NCBI RefSeq assembly: GCF_013282575.1 | Contig: NZ_JAAAYE010000034.1 | Location: 1 to 64,000 of the forward strand | Direction: 5' to 3' | DNA from: Paraburkholderia sp. NMBU_R16 | GTDB taxonomy: Bacteria > Pseudomonadota > Gammaproteobacteria > Burkholderiales > Burkholderiaceae | DNA length: 64,000 nucleotides | Part shown: piece by piece, positions 35,211 to 44,154 of the stretch | Layout of the letters: every line of letters begins with the position of its first letter | Numbering within the stretch: position 1 is the first letter of the stretch | Program-made: the position numbers and the translations under genes | Notes under the pieces: generated by a model | Told to the model about the DNA's origin: nothing | The model's database searches: none | What the model saw: the letters and a program-made list of their open reading frames with translations, nothing else

Positions 35211-35233
35211 AGTACTATTAATAACACTATAAT
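35211..35233 (+). promoter_or_regulatory. dgoD promoter -10 with overlapping operator candidate
   Basis: TATAAT (35228-35233) is a perfect -10 about 104 bases before dgoD. Just upstream and abutting it, 35211-35228 is an 18-base imperfect palindrome (14 of 18 positions) centred on TATTAATA, with AGT and ACT ends. No good -35 is visible, as expected for a regulated promoter. The divergent FadR-type protein is the likely binder. Confidence 0.5.
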
Positions 35234-35336
35234 AAAAATTGATGTAGGATACGGTTTTCGGCGCGATCGGACGGCGCCCGGCTGTCCGCCATCCAGGCTG
35301 CCACCGCCCTGCACAGTCAAAGGAGGAGAAGGATCC

Positions 35337-36485
35337 ATGAAAATCACCAAGCTCGAAACGTTCGTCGTGCCGCCGCGCTGGCTGTTTCTGAAGATCGAAA
35401 CCGACGCAGGTATCGTCGGCTGGGGCGAGCCGGTCGTCGAAGGTCGGGCGCATACGGTTCAGACGGCGGTCGAGGAACTGGCTGATTACCTCGTCGGCAA
35501 GGACCCGCTCGCCATCGAAGATCATTGGCAGGTGATGTATCGCGCCGGCTTTTATCGCGGCGGCCCGATCTCGATGAGCGCGATCGCAGGCATCGACCAG
35601 GCGCTCTGGGACATCAAAGGCAAGCACCATGGCGTGCCGGTCCACGCCCTGCTGGGCGGCCAGGTGCGAGACCGTATCAAGGTGTATTCGTGGATCGGCG
35701 GCGACCGCCCGAGCGATGTGGCGAACAACGCGCGCGCGGTAGTCGAGCGCGGCTTCAAAGCGCTCAAGATGAACGGCTCGGAGGAAGTGCAGATCGTCGA
35801 TACGTTCGACAAGGTCGAACGCGTCATCGCGAATGTGGCGGCCGTGCGCGAGGCAGTCGGCCCGCACGTCGGCATTGGCGTGGACTTCCACGGTCGTATT
35901 CACAAGCCGATGGCGAAGGTGCTCGCGAAAGAGCTCGATCCGTACAAGCTCCTGTTCATCGAAGAGCCGGTGCTCTCGGAAAACGCCGAAGCGCTGCGCG
36001 ACATCGTGAACCAGACGAACACCCCGATCGCACTCGGTGAGCGGCTCTATTCGCGCTGGGACTTCAAGCAGATTCTGCAAGGCGGCTACGTCGACATTCT
36101 CCAGCCGGACGCCTCGCACGCGGGCGGCATCAGCGAGTGCCGCAAGATCGCCACGATGGCCGAGGCCTATGACGTCGCGATTGCGCTGCACTGCCCGCTC
36201 GGCCCGATCGCGCTGGCAGCCTGTCTGCAACTCGATGCCGTCAGCTACAACGCATTCATTCAGGAGCAAAGCCTCGGCATCCACTACAACCAGGGCAACG
36301 ACTTGCTCGATTACATCCGCAACCCCGAAGTCTTCAAGTACGAAGACGGTTTCGTCTCCATCCCGCAAGGGCCTGGACTCGGTGTCGAAGTCGACGAAGC
36401 GAAGGTGCGGGAGATGGCGAAAGCAGGACATCGCTGGCGCAACCCGGTTTGGCGCCACGAGGATGGCAGCGTCGCCGAATGGTAA
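35337..36485 (+). CDS. dgoD: D-galactonate dehydratase
   Basis: 382 residues, the exact usual length, in the mandelate racemase / enolase superfamily. Metal ligands sit in VDFHGR, FIEEPVL and ALGERLY; the catalytic histidines lie in the DFHG segment and in [13 protein letters not shown]. It converts D-galactonate to 2-keto-3-deoxy-galactonate. The ribosome site AAAGGAGGAG is strong. The kinase (dgoK) and aldolase (dgoA) are not in the window, so this gene stands alone with its regulator. Confidence 0.93.
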   Translation: MKITKLETFVVPPRWLFLKIETDAGIVGWGEPVVEGRAHTVQTAVEELADYLVGKDPLAIEDHWQVMYRAGFYRGGPISMSAIAGIDQALWDIKGKHHGVPVHALLGGQVRDRIKVYSWIGGDRPSDVANNARAVVERGFKALKMNGSEEVQIVDTFDKVERVIANVAAVREAVGPHVGIGVDFHGRIHKPMAKVLAKELDPYKLLFIEEPVLSENAEALRDIVNQTNTPIALGERLYSRWDFKQILQGGYVDILQPDASHAGGISECRKIATMAEAYDVAIALHCPLGPIALAACLQLDAVSYNAFIQEQSLGIHYNQGNDLLDYIRNPEVFKYEDGFVSIPQGPGLGVEVDEAKVREMAKAGHRWRNPVWRHEDGSVAEW

Positions 36486-36523
36486 GCACGAAGCGCCGCG
36501 CCGAACGGCGGCGCGCCGTGCCG

Positions 36524-36569
36524 CGTTACGTTCGTCCAACGTTACGCCCGTAACGGCACGCGCGTAACG
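36524..36569. repeat. Nested inverted half-sites CGTTACG / CGTAACG
   Basis: CGTTACG occurs at 36524-36530 and 36540-36546, and its complement CGTAACG at 36549-36555 and 36563-36569. The inner pair is a perfect 16-base palindrome with a CC centre, and the outer pair is nearly symmetric about the same point. It lies between dgoD and a small membrane protein gene. It could fold as a hairpin after dgoD or be a protein-binding array. Confidence 0.55.
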
Positions 36570-36729
36570 CCCACCGTTTCGGGCGCACGGGGCCGATCGG
36601 GTAATCGCCCCGATCGCAGCCCGATTCGTTGCTGCATAGGGCTTCGCGATGGGCCGCCCCATCGATGCGAACGACTGGCCCGGCTCTTGCGTATCTCCCC
36701 GCAAAACGACACATCAGGGAGAAACCGCC

Positions 36730-37032
36730 ATGCATGACTATCTACCGGACTATCTGATCCGGGAACAGATGGCGGTCAGCGCGCTCGTAACGTTCGGCGT
36801 GCTGCGCGTTCTGGCCGCGGCGCTGCTCTGGCGCCGCGGCTGGGAAGCTGCATGGGCCGACAAGGCCGGTATCGCCGCGGCGCTGCTTTACTGCGCGCCG
36901 CAACTCTTCGGGCTGTTGTCGCACACCTACTTCCTGCCGGGCGCGATGGCCGAACTCGAAGGCAAGATGGCAGGCTGCGCGATCGCACTCTTTGGCGCCC
37001 CTATCCTCAGCCATCGCCTCGGCTACGAATGA
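36730..37032 (+). CDS. Small membrane protein of unknown function
   Basis: 100 residues with about three hydrophobic segments (around 14-36, 44-62 and 78-95). GGGAG lies ten bases before the ATG. No family recognised. It is convergent with copD, 56 bases apart. Codon use and G+C match the neighbours, so it looks like an ordinary resident gene. Confidence 0.6.
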   Translation: MHDYLPDYLIREQMAVSALVTFGVLRVLAAALLWRRGWEAAWADKAGIAAALLYCAPQLFGLLSHTYFLPGAMAELEGKMAGCAIALFGAPILSHRLGYE

Positions 37033-37088
37033 CGGCCTTGCGTCTATCGTCATCGCCGCGGCCCAGGCCGCAACGCGGCTATCGACTA

Positions 37089-38012
37089 TCAAGTATGGCC
37101 GGGCGGTGTCAGCCCAAGCACCGCCGCGCTCACGAAGATCGCGATCATCACCAGTGCTTCGAGGTGTAGAACGTTGCGAAAGGTATGCGCATCGAGCGTC
37201 GAAGCGCTGCGGCGCAGCCGCGGCAACGCCGACGTACGATTGAGCGCCCCCAGTACGACGGCCAGCAGCACGAGCGCGAGCTTGAGCGTCAGCACGTGTC
37301 CCCAGGCAGTCCCGCGCAAGCCCGCAAAGGAGCCTCCCAGTCCACGTTGCGCGCCGATCAGGCCGGAGATCAACACGACGCAAAAAGCCACGAGCGATAC
37401 GTTCGATACCCGGTCCGCAAGACGGATCAGCGCGATACGCGTGATCGACGTGTCGAGCGCGGGCAGCACCACGAGCCCGCCGGCCAGCACCGCGCCGCCC
37501 CATACGGCCGTCGCTAGCACGTGAACGGCCTGCATCGCCCAGCCAAGCGAGGGTATGCCCGCATCGGCGGCATGCCCGATCGCTGCCGTGCCGGCCGCGC
37601 TGACGAGCGCGCCGAGCCAGAACATCGCCATTCCGAAGCGCCCGCCGCGAGACAGGAGCGCCGCGACGAGAAGCCAAGCCGCGCCTGCGAATGCAACGCA
37701 CCAGGCATGTCCGACATGGGTCGTGCCGACGACATCGGGCAAAGCCGCCAAGCCGCCCGCTACGCCGGCACCCGTCATCGCACCGGCTTCATACAGCAAC
37801 CAGCCGCCCTCCGCCAGCACGAGCGCGAACGCGGCGGCCATCATCGACGCGCGCGACCGATGCCAGGCGGCATGCGACGGCGCGGTCCGCGCGAGCGCAC
37901 CGTCCGCGGCAAGCCATCGCTCGAAAAGCGTCGAGCCGATGGCAAATGCAAAGGCGACATGAACGAGCGCGGCCAGCGCGACTTGTCCGATCAGCAGGCC
38001 GGAAGCGTTCAT
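37089..38012 (-). CDS. copD: CopD-family copper resistance / copper uptake membrane protein
   Basis: 307 residues from the ATG at 38012; the 99 residues that could extend it upstream look like non-coding shadow. About eight membrane helices, with GWAMQAVHVLATAVWGGAVLAGGLVVLP carrying the His-rich helix pair typical of CopD. CopD proteins move copper across the inner membrane, usually with periplasmic CopC. No copC is adjacent, so it may be a stand-alone family member. Confidence 0.8.
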   Translation of the reverse strand: MNASGLLIGQVALAALVHVAFAFAIGSTLFERWLAADGALARTAPSHAAWHRSRASMMAAAFALVLAEGGWLLYEAGAMTGAGVAGGLAALPDVVGTTHVGHAWCVAFAGAAWLLVAALLSRGGRFGMAMFWLGALVSAAGTAAIGHAADAGIPSLGWAMQAVHVLATAVWGGAVLAGGLVVLPALDTSITRIALIRLADRVSNVSLVAFCVVLISGLIGAQRGLGGSFAGLRGTAWGHVLTLKLALVLLAVVLGALNRTSALPRLRRSASTLDAHTFRNVLHLEALVMIAIFVSAAVLGLTPPGHT

Positions 38013-38538
38013 CGCGACTGACGCTCCACGAACGCGAGGGGACCATGGGGACGCCGGTCGGCAACTCGATTGGAACGGCGGGATCGGGTCATACGGGAAC
38101 TCGGGAGGAATCGCTTCATCGGCAGGCAGGGACAAACGAGGGGCTAACGAGAAAACCGAGGCGGCCGGCACGCACGCGCCACGCAAAGCGCGAATCCGTG
38201 GGCCGCGCCGGTCCGACGCAGCCGAGAGTGTACGCGAGCCGTGCGCATAGCGAACGGAACGGGATCTTGGCGTAGCCGAACGGTCGATGCCGGGCAAGCC
38301 GGAGCACATCGAATATGCGCGTCAAATTGTCGCGCCGCCGCATCGGGACGGATTTGCGTCGCCTGAGGCAAATAGCTCGTGACAGGCATCGATGATAGAA
38401 TGCTGCGTCGCAACGCCGCGGGTCGCCGCTGCAAGTGTGGCAAACCCGAATAATTCGCCTCGAGCTGTAGGCCAGCTCGCAGCGCCGCACCGGGCCGATC
38501 GAAGTCCGGCAGGTCCCCGAATAACGATGGAGTTACGC
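38013..38538. other. Intergenic region between copD and the cytochrome genes
   Basis: 526 bases. Open frames here are arginine- and proline-rich shadows with no family resemblance. TAGAAT (38396-38401) could be a -10 for the cytochrome genes, but no matching -35 is present. Nothing else was found. Confidence 0.35.
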
Positions 38539-39258
38539 GTGTCTTCCAGACGCATTTTCCGCCCGCTACTCGCCCTCTTGCTGATCGGCGGTGCTGGCGT
38601 CGCAACGAGCGCACAAGCGCAAACCCAGCCGAAGGCCCCGGATACGATGGAACAGCGCGTGCAAGGCTGCACGGCGTGCCACGGCAGCCACGGGCAGGGC
38701 ACCGATAACGACTACTTCCCGCGCCTCGCGGGCAAGCCGGCCGAGTATCTGTTCAATCAATTGCAAAATTTCCGCGAGGGCCGGCGCAAGTATCCGCCGA
38801 TGAACTACCTCGTCACGTATCTCTCGGACGATTACCTGCACGACATCGCCGATTACTTCTCGAAGCAGCGCCCGCCCTACCCGGCGCCCGCCAAGCCGAC
38901 GGTCTCGCCCGAGACGCTTGCGCGCGGCAAGCAGATCGTGCTCAACGGCGACGCATCGAAGAACATTCCCGCCTGCGCCGCCTGCCACGGCAAGAGCTTG
39001 ACCGGCATGGAGCCGGCGATTCCGGGTCTCGTCGGGCTGCACCAGGACTACATCAGCGCGCAGCTGGGCGCCTGGCGCACGGGCACGCGCCACGCCAAAG
39101 CGCCCGATTGTATGCATGAGATCGCGACGCGCCTGACCGATGACGACGTCAACGCCGTCGCCGCCTGGCTTTCGACTCAGCCCGCCCCGAAAAACCCCGT
39201 TCCGGCTCCGGCCCGCTCGATGAAGACTCCGCTTGCCTGCGGCAGCGAACCGCAATAA
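38539..39258 (+). CDS. Diheme cytochrome c, c4-like
   Basis: 239 residues from a GTG at 38539, chosen because GGAG lies six bases upstream. An ATG four codons earlier (38527) is the alternative but has no ribosome site. A signal peptide (about 1-26, ending SAQAQ) is followed by two heme motifs, CTACH and CAACH, in two similar halves, as in c4-type carriers. It acts in the periplasm as an electron carrier. It lies 20 bases before the three-heme cytochrome, so they are co-transcribed and probably work together. Confidence 0.82.
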   Translation: MSSRRIFRPLLALLLIGGAGVATSAQAQTQPKAPDTMEQRVQGCTACHGSHGQGTDNDYFPRLAGKPAEYLFNQLQNFREGRRKYPPMNYLVTYLSDDYLHDIADYFSKQRPPYPAPAKPTVSPETLARGKQIVLNGDASKNIPACAACHGKSLTGMEPAIPGLVGLHQDYISAQLGAWRTGTRHAKAPDCMHEIATRLTDDDVNAVAAWLSTQPAPKNPVPAPARSMKTPLACGSEPQ

Positions 39259-39278
39259 GCGCGAGGAGAGACATACCC

Positions 39279-40574
39279 ATGAAACGCAAGTCACTGTTCG
39301 CGCTGTCGGCTGTCGTCCTGGCGGCCGCCGCGCTCGGCTCCGTCCTCTGGACGGGCAGCGATAACCTGCACAACGGCTCGGCCCAGGCAGCCACGCCGGC
39401 CGACCAGGCTGCGCTCGTGAAGCGCGGCGAATATCTTGCCCGCGCCGGCGATTGCATCGCATGCCACACCGTACGCGGCGGTCAGCAATTCGCGGGCGGC
39501 CTGCCGATGGCCACGCCGTTCGGCACCCTCTATACGCCGAACATCACTCCCGACGATCAATACGGTATCGGCAAATGGTCGTCGGACGATTTCTATCGCG
39601 CCATGCACACGGGCCGCTCGAAGGACGGCAGCCTGCTCTACCCGGCTTTCCCGTTCGCGAGCTACACGAAGGTGACGCGCGAGGATTCGGACGCGATCTA
39701 CGCCTACTTGCGTTCGGTGCCGCCGGCCTCCGTCCCGAGCCGTCCGCATGAACTGCGCTTCCCGTTCAACAATCGCAACCTGCTGATCGGCTGGCGTACG
39801 CTGTTTTTCCGCGAAGGCGTCTACAAGGACGATCCGACGAAGTCGGTCGAATGGAACCGCGGCGCGTATCTCGTCGAAGGTCTTGGCCACTGCTCGATGT
39901 GCCATACGTCGATCAACATGATGGGCGGGCCCGTCAATTCGGCCGCGTTCGCCGGCGGTCTGATTCCGCTGCAGAACTGGTACGCGCCGTCGCTGACCTC
40001 GAACAAGGAAGCAGGTCTCGGCGACTGGGACATCACGGACATCGCCAATCTGCTCAAGAACGGCGTGTCGCAGCGCGGCGCCGTGTTCGGTCCGATGGCA
40101 GAGGTCGTCCACAACAGTCTGCAGTACTTGTCGGACGAAGACGTTCGTGCGATGGCCACGTATCTGAAGACCATTCCGCAGAAGAAGGAAGCGCCCGAGA
40201 CGATGCAGTACGAGACGTCGGAGAAGTTTGGCGGCGAACTGTTCGAGCTGGGCAAGAAGGTCTACGGCGACAAATGCGCGACCTGCCATGCCGAAAACGG
40301 GCTCGGCAAGCCGCCGGCATACCCGCCGCTCGCGAACAATCAATCGATCCAGATGCCGTCGGCGGTCAATCCGATCCGCATGGTGCTCAATGGTGGTTAC
40401 CCGCCGAGCACGGGTGCCAACCCGAAACCGTACGGTATGCCGCCGTTCGCGCAAGCGCTGACGAATCAGGAAGTCGCAGCCGTCGTGACGTACATCCGTC
40501 AGTCGTGGGGCAACAAGGGCTCTGCGATTTCGCCACAGCAAGTGACGGATCTTCGCTCGGCGCCGCTCGATTGA
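39279..40574 (+). CDS. Three-heme cytochrome c, alcohol/gluconate dehydrogenase subunit type
   Basis: 431 residues with an N-terminal signal or anchor (about 1-38) and three heme motifs: CIACH, CSMCH and CATCH. This layout is that of the cytochrome subunit of membrane-bound alcohol, gluconate or aldehyde dehydrogenases, which pass electrons from a periplasmic dehydrogenase to ubiquinone or an oxidase. No dehydrogenase subunit is adjacent, so its partner is encoded elsewhere or the pair serves a terminal oxidase. GAGGAGAG precedes the start. Confidence 0.88.
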   Translation: MKRKSLFALSAVVLAAAALGSVLWTGSDNLHNGSAQAATPADQAALVKRGEYLARAGDCIACHTVRGGQQFAGGLPMATPFGTLYTPNITPDDQYGIGKWSSDDFYRAMHTGRSKDGSLLYPAFPFASYTKVTREDSDAIYAYLRSVPPASVPSRPHELRFPFNNRNLLIGWRTLFFREGVYKDDPTKSVEWNRGAYLVEGLGHCSMCHTSINMMGGPVNSAAFAGGLIPLQNWYAPSLTSNKEAGLGDWDITDIANLLKNGVSQRGAVFGPMAEVVHNSLQYLSDEDVRAMATYLKTIPQKKEAPETMQYETSEKFGGELFELGKKVYGDKCATCHAENGLGKPPAYPPLANNQSIQMPSAVNPIRMVLNGGYPPSTGANPKPYGMPPFAQALTNQEVAAVVTYIRQSWGNKGSAISPQQVTDLRSAPLD

Positions 40575-40590
40575 GCACATGAACCACAAA

Positions 40591-40633
40591 GGGCGCGGCC
40601 ATGCGGATTACCGCGGCCGCGCCCTTCGCATTT
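40591..40633 (+). terminator. Terminator-like hairpin after the cytochrome genes
   Basis: GGGCGCGGCC (40591-40600) pairs with GGCCGCGCCC (40615-40624), enclosing a smaller stem GCGG-ATTA-CCGC. The tail TTCGCATTT is only moderately T-rich. It lies 16 bases after the cytochrome stop codon. Confidence 0.55.
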
Positions 40634-40774
40634 CCGGCGAAGCCAACCGGCCCCGCCGGAACCCAGGCTGGCCGGCGCCAACAGCGCCGCGCTCGCACGT
40701 TCGCCGCACGGCCGCCTTCGCGGCACGCGGCATGCGTGACGGACAGCCGTCATCCCGCATTTGAAGAAAAATCT

Positions 40775-42445
40775 ATGTCCTTCGATTCCCTCGGCCTGTC
40801 CGAACCGCTGGTACGGGCTGTTCATGAGCTCGGCTACACCTCGCCCACCCCGATCCAGAAGCAGGCCATCCCCGCCGTGCTCGCCGGTGGCGACCTGCTT
40901 GCCGGCGCGCAGACCGGCACCGGCAAGACAGCCGGCTTCACGTTGCCGATCCTGCAGCGGCTCGCCTTGCCGCGCGCCGGGCAGGCTTCCGGCACGCGCC
41001 GCCCGCATACCGTGCGCGCGTTGATCCTGACGCCGACGCGCGAGCTCGCCGCTCAGGTCGAAGAAAGCGTGCGTGCCTACGGCAAGTACTTGCCGCTGAA
41101 GTCGACCGTGCTGTTCGGCGGCGTAGGCATCAATCCGCAAATCGATGCGCTCAAGCGCGGAGTGGACATCGTCGTCGCGACCCCGGGCCGGCTGCTCGAC
41201 CATATGCAGCAAAAGACGATCGACGTCTCGCATCTCGACATCCTCGTGCTCGATGAAGCGGACCGCATGCTCGACATGGGCTTCATCCACGATATTCGCC
41301 GCGTGCTCGCAAAGCTGCCGCCCAAGCGTCAGAACCTGCTCTTTTCGGCGACGTTCTCGGAGGAGATCAAAGCGCTTGCCGACAATTTGCTCGACGCGCC
41401 GGCGCTTATCGAAGTCGCACGCCGCAACACGACGACCGAGCTCGTCACGCAGCGCGTGTACAGCGTCGATCGCGATCGCAAGCGCGAACTGCTCACGCAT
41501 CTGATCCGAGAAAACACCTGGTTCCAGGTGCTCGTGTTCACGCGCACGAAGCATGGCGCCAATCGGCTGGCCGAGCAACTGACGAAAGACGGCATCAGCG
41601 CGCTGGCCATCCACGGCAACAAGAGCCAATCGGCCCGCACGCGCGCGCTCGCGGAGTTCAAGGACGGCACGCTGCAGGTGCTCGTCGCAACGGACATCGC
41701 GGCGCGCGGCATCGACATCGATCAATTGCCGCACGTGGTCAACTTCGATCTGCCGAACGTTCCCGAAGACTACGTTCACCGGATCGGCCGGACCGGCCGT
41801 GCAGGCTCGACCGGTGAGGCGATTTCGCTCGTGTGTGTCGACGAGCGCCAACTGCTGAAGGACATCGAAAAGCTGACCCGGCAGACATTGCCGCAAGAGG
41901 TGATTCCGGGCTTCGAGCCGGACCCGAACGTCAAACCCGAGCCGATCCAGCAGCGCCGCGGTCAAGGTGGCGCAGCGCGCCAGCCACGCGCGCAAGCGCC
42001 GCGGCGCGAGACGGCCCAAAGCGCCAAAGCGCCGGCTGCGCCCGCGGCTCAAGCTTCACGCCGCGAAAGCGGCGCGGGCAAGAGCGGCGCAGCAGGCCAT
42101 GCGAAAGGCAACGGCAGCGGCAGGGGCAAGGGCGGCCTCAATGACAGCGCTCATGGCAGCAGCGCCAAAGGCCGCAGCGGTACCGCGACGCCCAAAGCGA
42201 GCGATGGATCGCGGCCTGCCGGTGCTCCGCCGCCGAAGAGCGGGCAACGTTCGCCCGCGCGCGGCGCCGCCAAACCCGAATCGGCCGCGCGGCGCGAGCC
42301 AGCTGCTCAGGCCGCTCCGCCCGCCGGTGCGAAGGGCGACGCGGGACGCGGCACGCGAGTGCGCTCGGGAGATCCCGGCGCGCTGCTAGGCGGCAAGCCG
42401 CGCTCACCTGCCGGCCCCGCTGGCGACAGAGCGCGCCGCCGCTGA
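40775..42445 (+). CDS. rhlE: DEAD-box RNA helicase RhlE
   Basis: 556 residues from the ATG at 40775. The helicase core (about 1-375) shows the Q motif, Walker A AQTGTGKT (about 45-52), PTRELA, TPGRL, DEAD, SAT, and the C-terminal ARGIDID and HRIGRTGR. The last 160 or so residues are Ala-, Arg-, Gly- and Lys-rich with no fold, a common RNA-binding tail in this family and prone to length variation. It acts in ribosome assembly and RNA turnover. It is convergent with the next gene. Confidence 0.92.
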   Translation: MSFDSLGLSEPLVRAVHELGYTSPTPIQKQAIPAVLAGGDLLAGAQTGTGKTAGFTLPILQRLALPRAGQASGTRRPHTVRALILTPTRELAAQVEESVRAYGKYLPLKSTVLFGGVGINPQIDALKRGVDIVVATPGRLLDHMQQKTIDVSHLDILVLDEADRMLDMGFIHDIRRVLAKLPPKRQNLLFSATFSEEIKALADNLLDAPALIEVARRNTTTELVTQRVYSVDRDRKRELLTHLIRENTWFQVLVFTRTKHGANRLAEQLTKDGISALAIHGNKSQSARTRALAEFKDGTLQVLVATDIAARGIDIDQLPHVVNFDLPNVPEDYVHRIGRTGRAGSTGEAISLVCVDERQLLKDIEKLTRQTLPQEVIPGFEPDPNVKPEPIQQRRGQGGAARQPRAQAPRRETAQSAKAPAAPAAQASRRESGAGKSGAAGHAKGNGSGRGKGGLNDSAHGSSAKGRSGTATPKASDGSRPAGAPPPKSGQRSPARGAAKPESAARREPAAQAAPPAGAKGDAGRGTRVRSGDPGALLGGKPRSPAGPAGDRARRR

Positions 42446-42473
42446 CCCCGACGCGAGCGGCTCGTCGCGACAT

Positions 42474-43040
42474 TCAAGGACTTGCCGCTCCCCCGTCCGC
42501 TTGCGACCTCGATGCCACAGCACGACGCAAGCGCTCGATCTGCTGCTGCCAGCGATCCATCACCGCCTGCCTTTGCTGCGACTGCAACTCGAACGTAATG
42601 CCGGACGTGAGCTTCGCGTAGCCGACTTGCTGCGAATCGCCCGAGTCGATCGACGCGATGAAGCACGCGAGCGGTCCGCCCTTCCCTACCTCGAGCGCGT
42701 CCACCCGCAGCTGCACCTGATAGAAAGCACCCTCGTGAACGAACGTGAGCGCGGCTCGCCCGCGCCCACGGCGCGCGGCCGCGTCCAGCATGCGTGCTGC
42801 ACGCGCGGCGGGCCACAGGGCGAAGGCCAGCGAGCGCGAATCGGGCGCATAGAGCTCGCCCGCGCTCAATAGCGAAGTGCGCAGCGGGCTGTTGGCATCG
42901 GCATCCGCGACGACCAGACAAGCCGTAAAGCCCTCCTTGCCGGCAAGCCCGGTGCCATCGAAGAGCGCGCGAAGCACGGGCGGCCATTCATCGAACGCCT
43001 GCACTGCGAGCGCACGTTCGCGCGAGGAGGAATCGGACAT
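42474..43040 (-). CDS. Conserved hypothetical protein, possible split-barrel flavoprotein
   Basis: 188 residues, soluble. The order of strands around ACLVVADADANSPLRTSLLSAGELYAPDSRSLAFALW suggests a pyridoxamine-5-phosphate-oxidase-like FMN-binding split barrel, but this is only a resemblance and no firm cofactor motif was found. A basic, glutamine-rich helix (QSQQRQAVMDRWQQQIERLRR) closes the protein. It starts 18 bases after the ferritin-like gene and is surely co-transcribed with it. Confidence 0.5.
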   Translation of the reverse strand: MSDSSSRERALAVQAFDEWPPVLRALFDGTGLAGKEGFTACLVVADADANSPLRTSLLSAGELYAPDSRSLAFALWPAARAARMLDAAARRGRGRAALTFVHEGAFYQVQLRVDALEVGKGGPLACFIASIDSGDSQQVGYAKLTSGITFELQSQQRQAVMDRWQQQIERLRRAVASRSQADGGAASP

Positions 43041-43058
43041 CGGGTGCGCGCGATCGGC

Positions 43059-43886
43059 TCAGCGGAAGAAGACGTGCTGCGCCATCTTCGCGAGCGGGTA
43101 ATGGACACCTGGCTGGATGCGCGCCGGAATGTCGAGTGGCTTGAGCAGCATTTTCACGCACATGTCGGCCGAGAGATTGCGGCGCACGAGCGAGCTGATC
43201 CGCGCGGTACGCGCACGGTTGTACTCGGTATCGTTCGCGCGCTCGGGATAGCGGGTGGCAAAGACGTGACGCAGCGCGATCTCCGAATCCTCGCTCTTGA
43301 TTTCGATGACCCGGCGCAGCAGCGCACCCAGGACGGCCAGGCGGCCATTCCCCTCGATCACGTTGTACTTCTTGAAGTATTTGAAAAAGTGCTTGTAATG
43401 GCGCACTTCGTCCGTTCGGATGTGATCGGTGATCTCCTTGAGCACCGGTTCGTCGGAGCATTCGTTGATGGCACGATAGAGCGTGGCCGTACCGGTTTCG
43501 ACGACGCAGCGGGCCACCATTTCGAGTGCCCGCGTTTTCTCGAACTCCTCGACCGAGCAAGTCCTCGAGTATTCCTCGAAGAAGTTGCGAAATGACGTAT
43601 CCCAGTCGAACTCGGGCCAGACGTGATTGATATAGGCTTTCAGCGCGCGCCCATGCTGCAGCTCTTCAGGTTCCCACTCGTCGTTGAGCCATGCGGAGAC
43701 CTCGGGATCTCCGTCGAAATAGGCGGTGAGGTTGCTCGTATAGAGGTCCGTGCCGCTCTCGATGAATGACGCCGCGCACAAGAGCAACAGCAGATCTTCG
43801 TTCGTCGCGGCGCGTCGACGATCGATCCGCGTCAGATCGATATCCTCGATACGCCAAGGCAGTGCGTGCTTGGAATCGGTGTACAT
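43059..43886 (-). CDS. Ferritin-like di-iron protein
   Basis: 275 residues from the ATG at 43886. Four helices carry the di-iron ligands: an early ESGTDLY, EELQHG (ExxH), ETGTATLY, and DEVRHYKH (ExxH). The layout resembles type 2 acyl-ACP desaturase-related ferritin-like proteins. Possible roles are O2-dependent oxidation of a small or acyl substrate, or iron handling. The short upstream frame before 43886 is discarded as shadow. It is followed by the split-barrel-like gene, which might supply reductant. Confidence 0.72.
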   Translation of the reverse strand: MYTDSKHALPWRIEDIDLTRIDRRRAATNEDLLLLLCAASFIESGTDLYTSNLTAYFDGDPEVSAWLNDEWEPEELQHGRALKAYINHVWPEFDWDTSFRNFFEEYSRTCSVEEFEKTRALEMVARCVVETGTATLYRAINECSDEPVLKEITDHIRTDEVRHYKHFFKYFKKYNVIEGNGRLAVLGALLRRVIEIKSEDSEIALRHVFATRYPERANDTEYNRARTARISSLVRRNLSADMCVKMLLKPLDIPARIQPGVHYPLAKMAQHVFFR

Positions 43887-44154
43887 TGCGTTGCGCTCCC
43901 AGAGCCGCGTCCCTCGAGCCGATCGCGACCGGCGATCGGCCCGGCGCGAAGCCCTCGCTTCGAGCCGGTTCATCGGATGCGGCGTTTTGACTTTTCGATC
44001 CGTTTTCCCGGCATGTTAGCCGGACTTGTCCGTTACTGCTTCGACACAGACAGTGACCGCACAGTCATCTTCCGGTTCCGGCCCTGAGGCCGCCATAGAA
44101 CCTTTGGACGATTCGCTCATCTTTCGCCGTATTACAGACAATCGGCCCGTCGGC

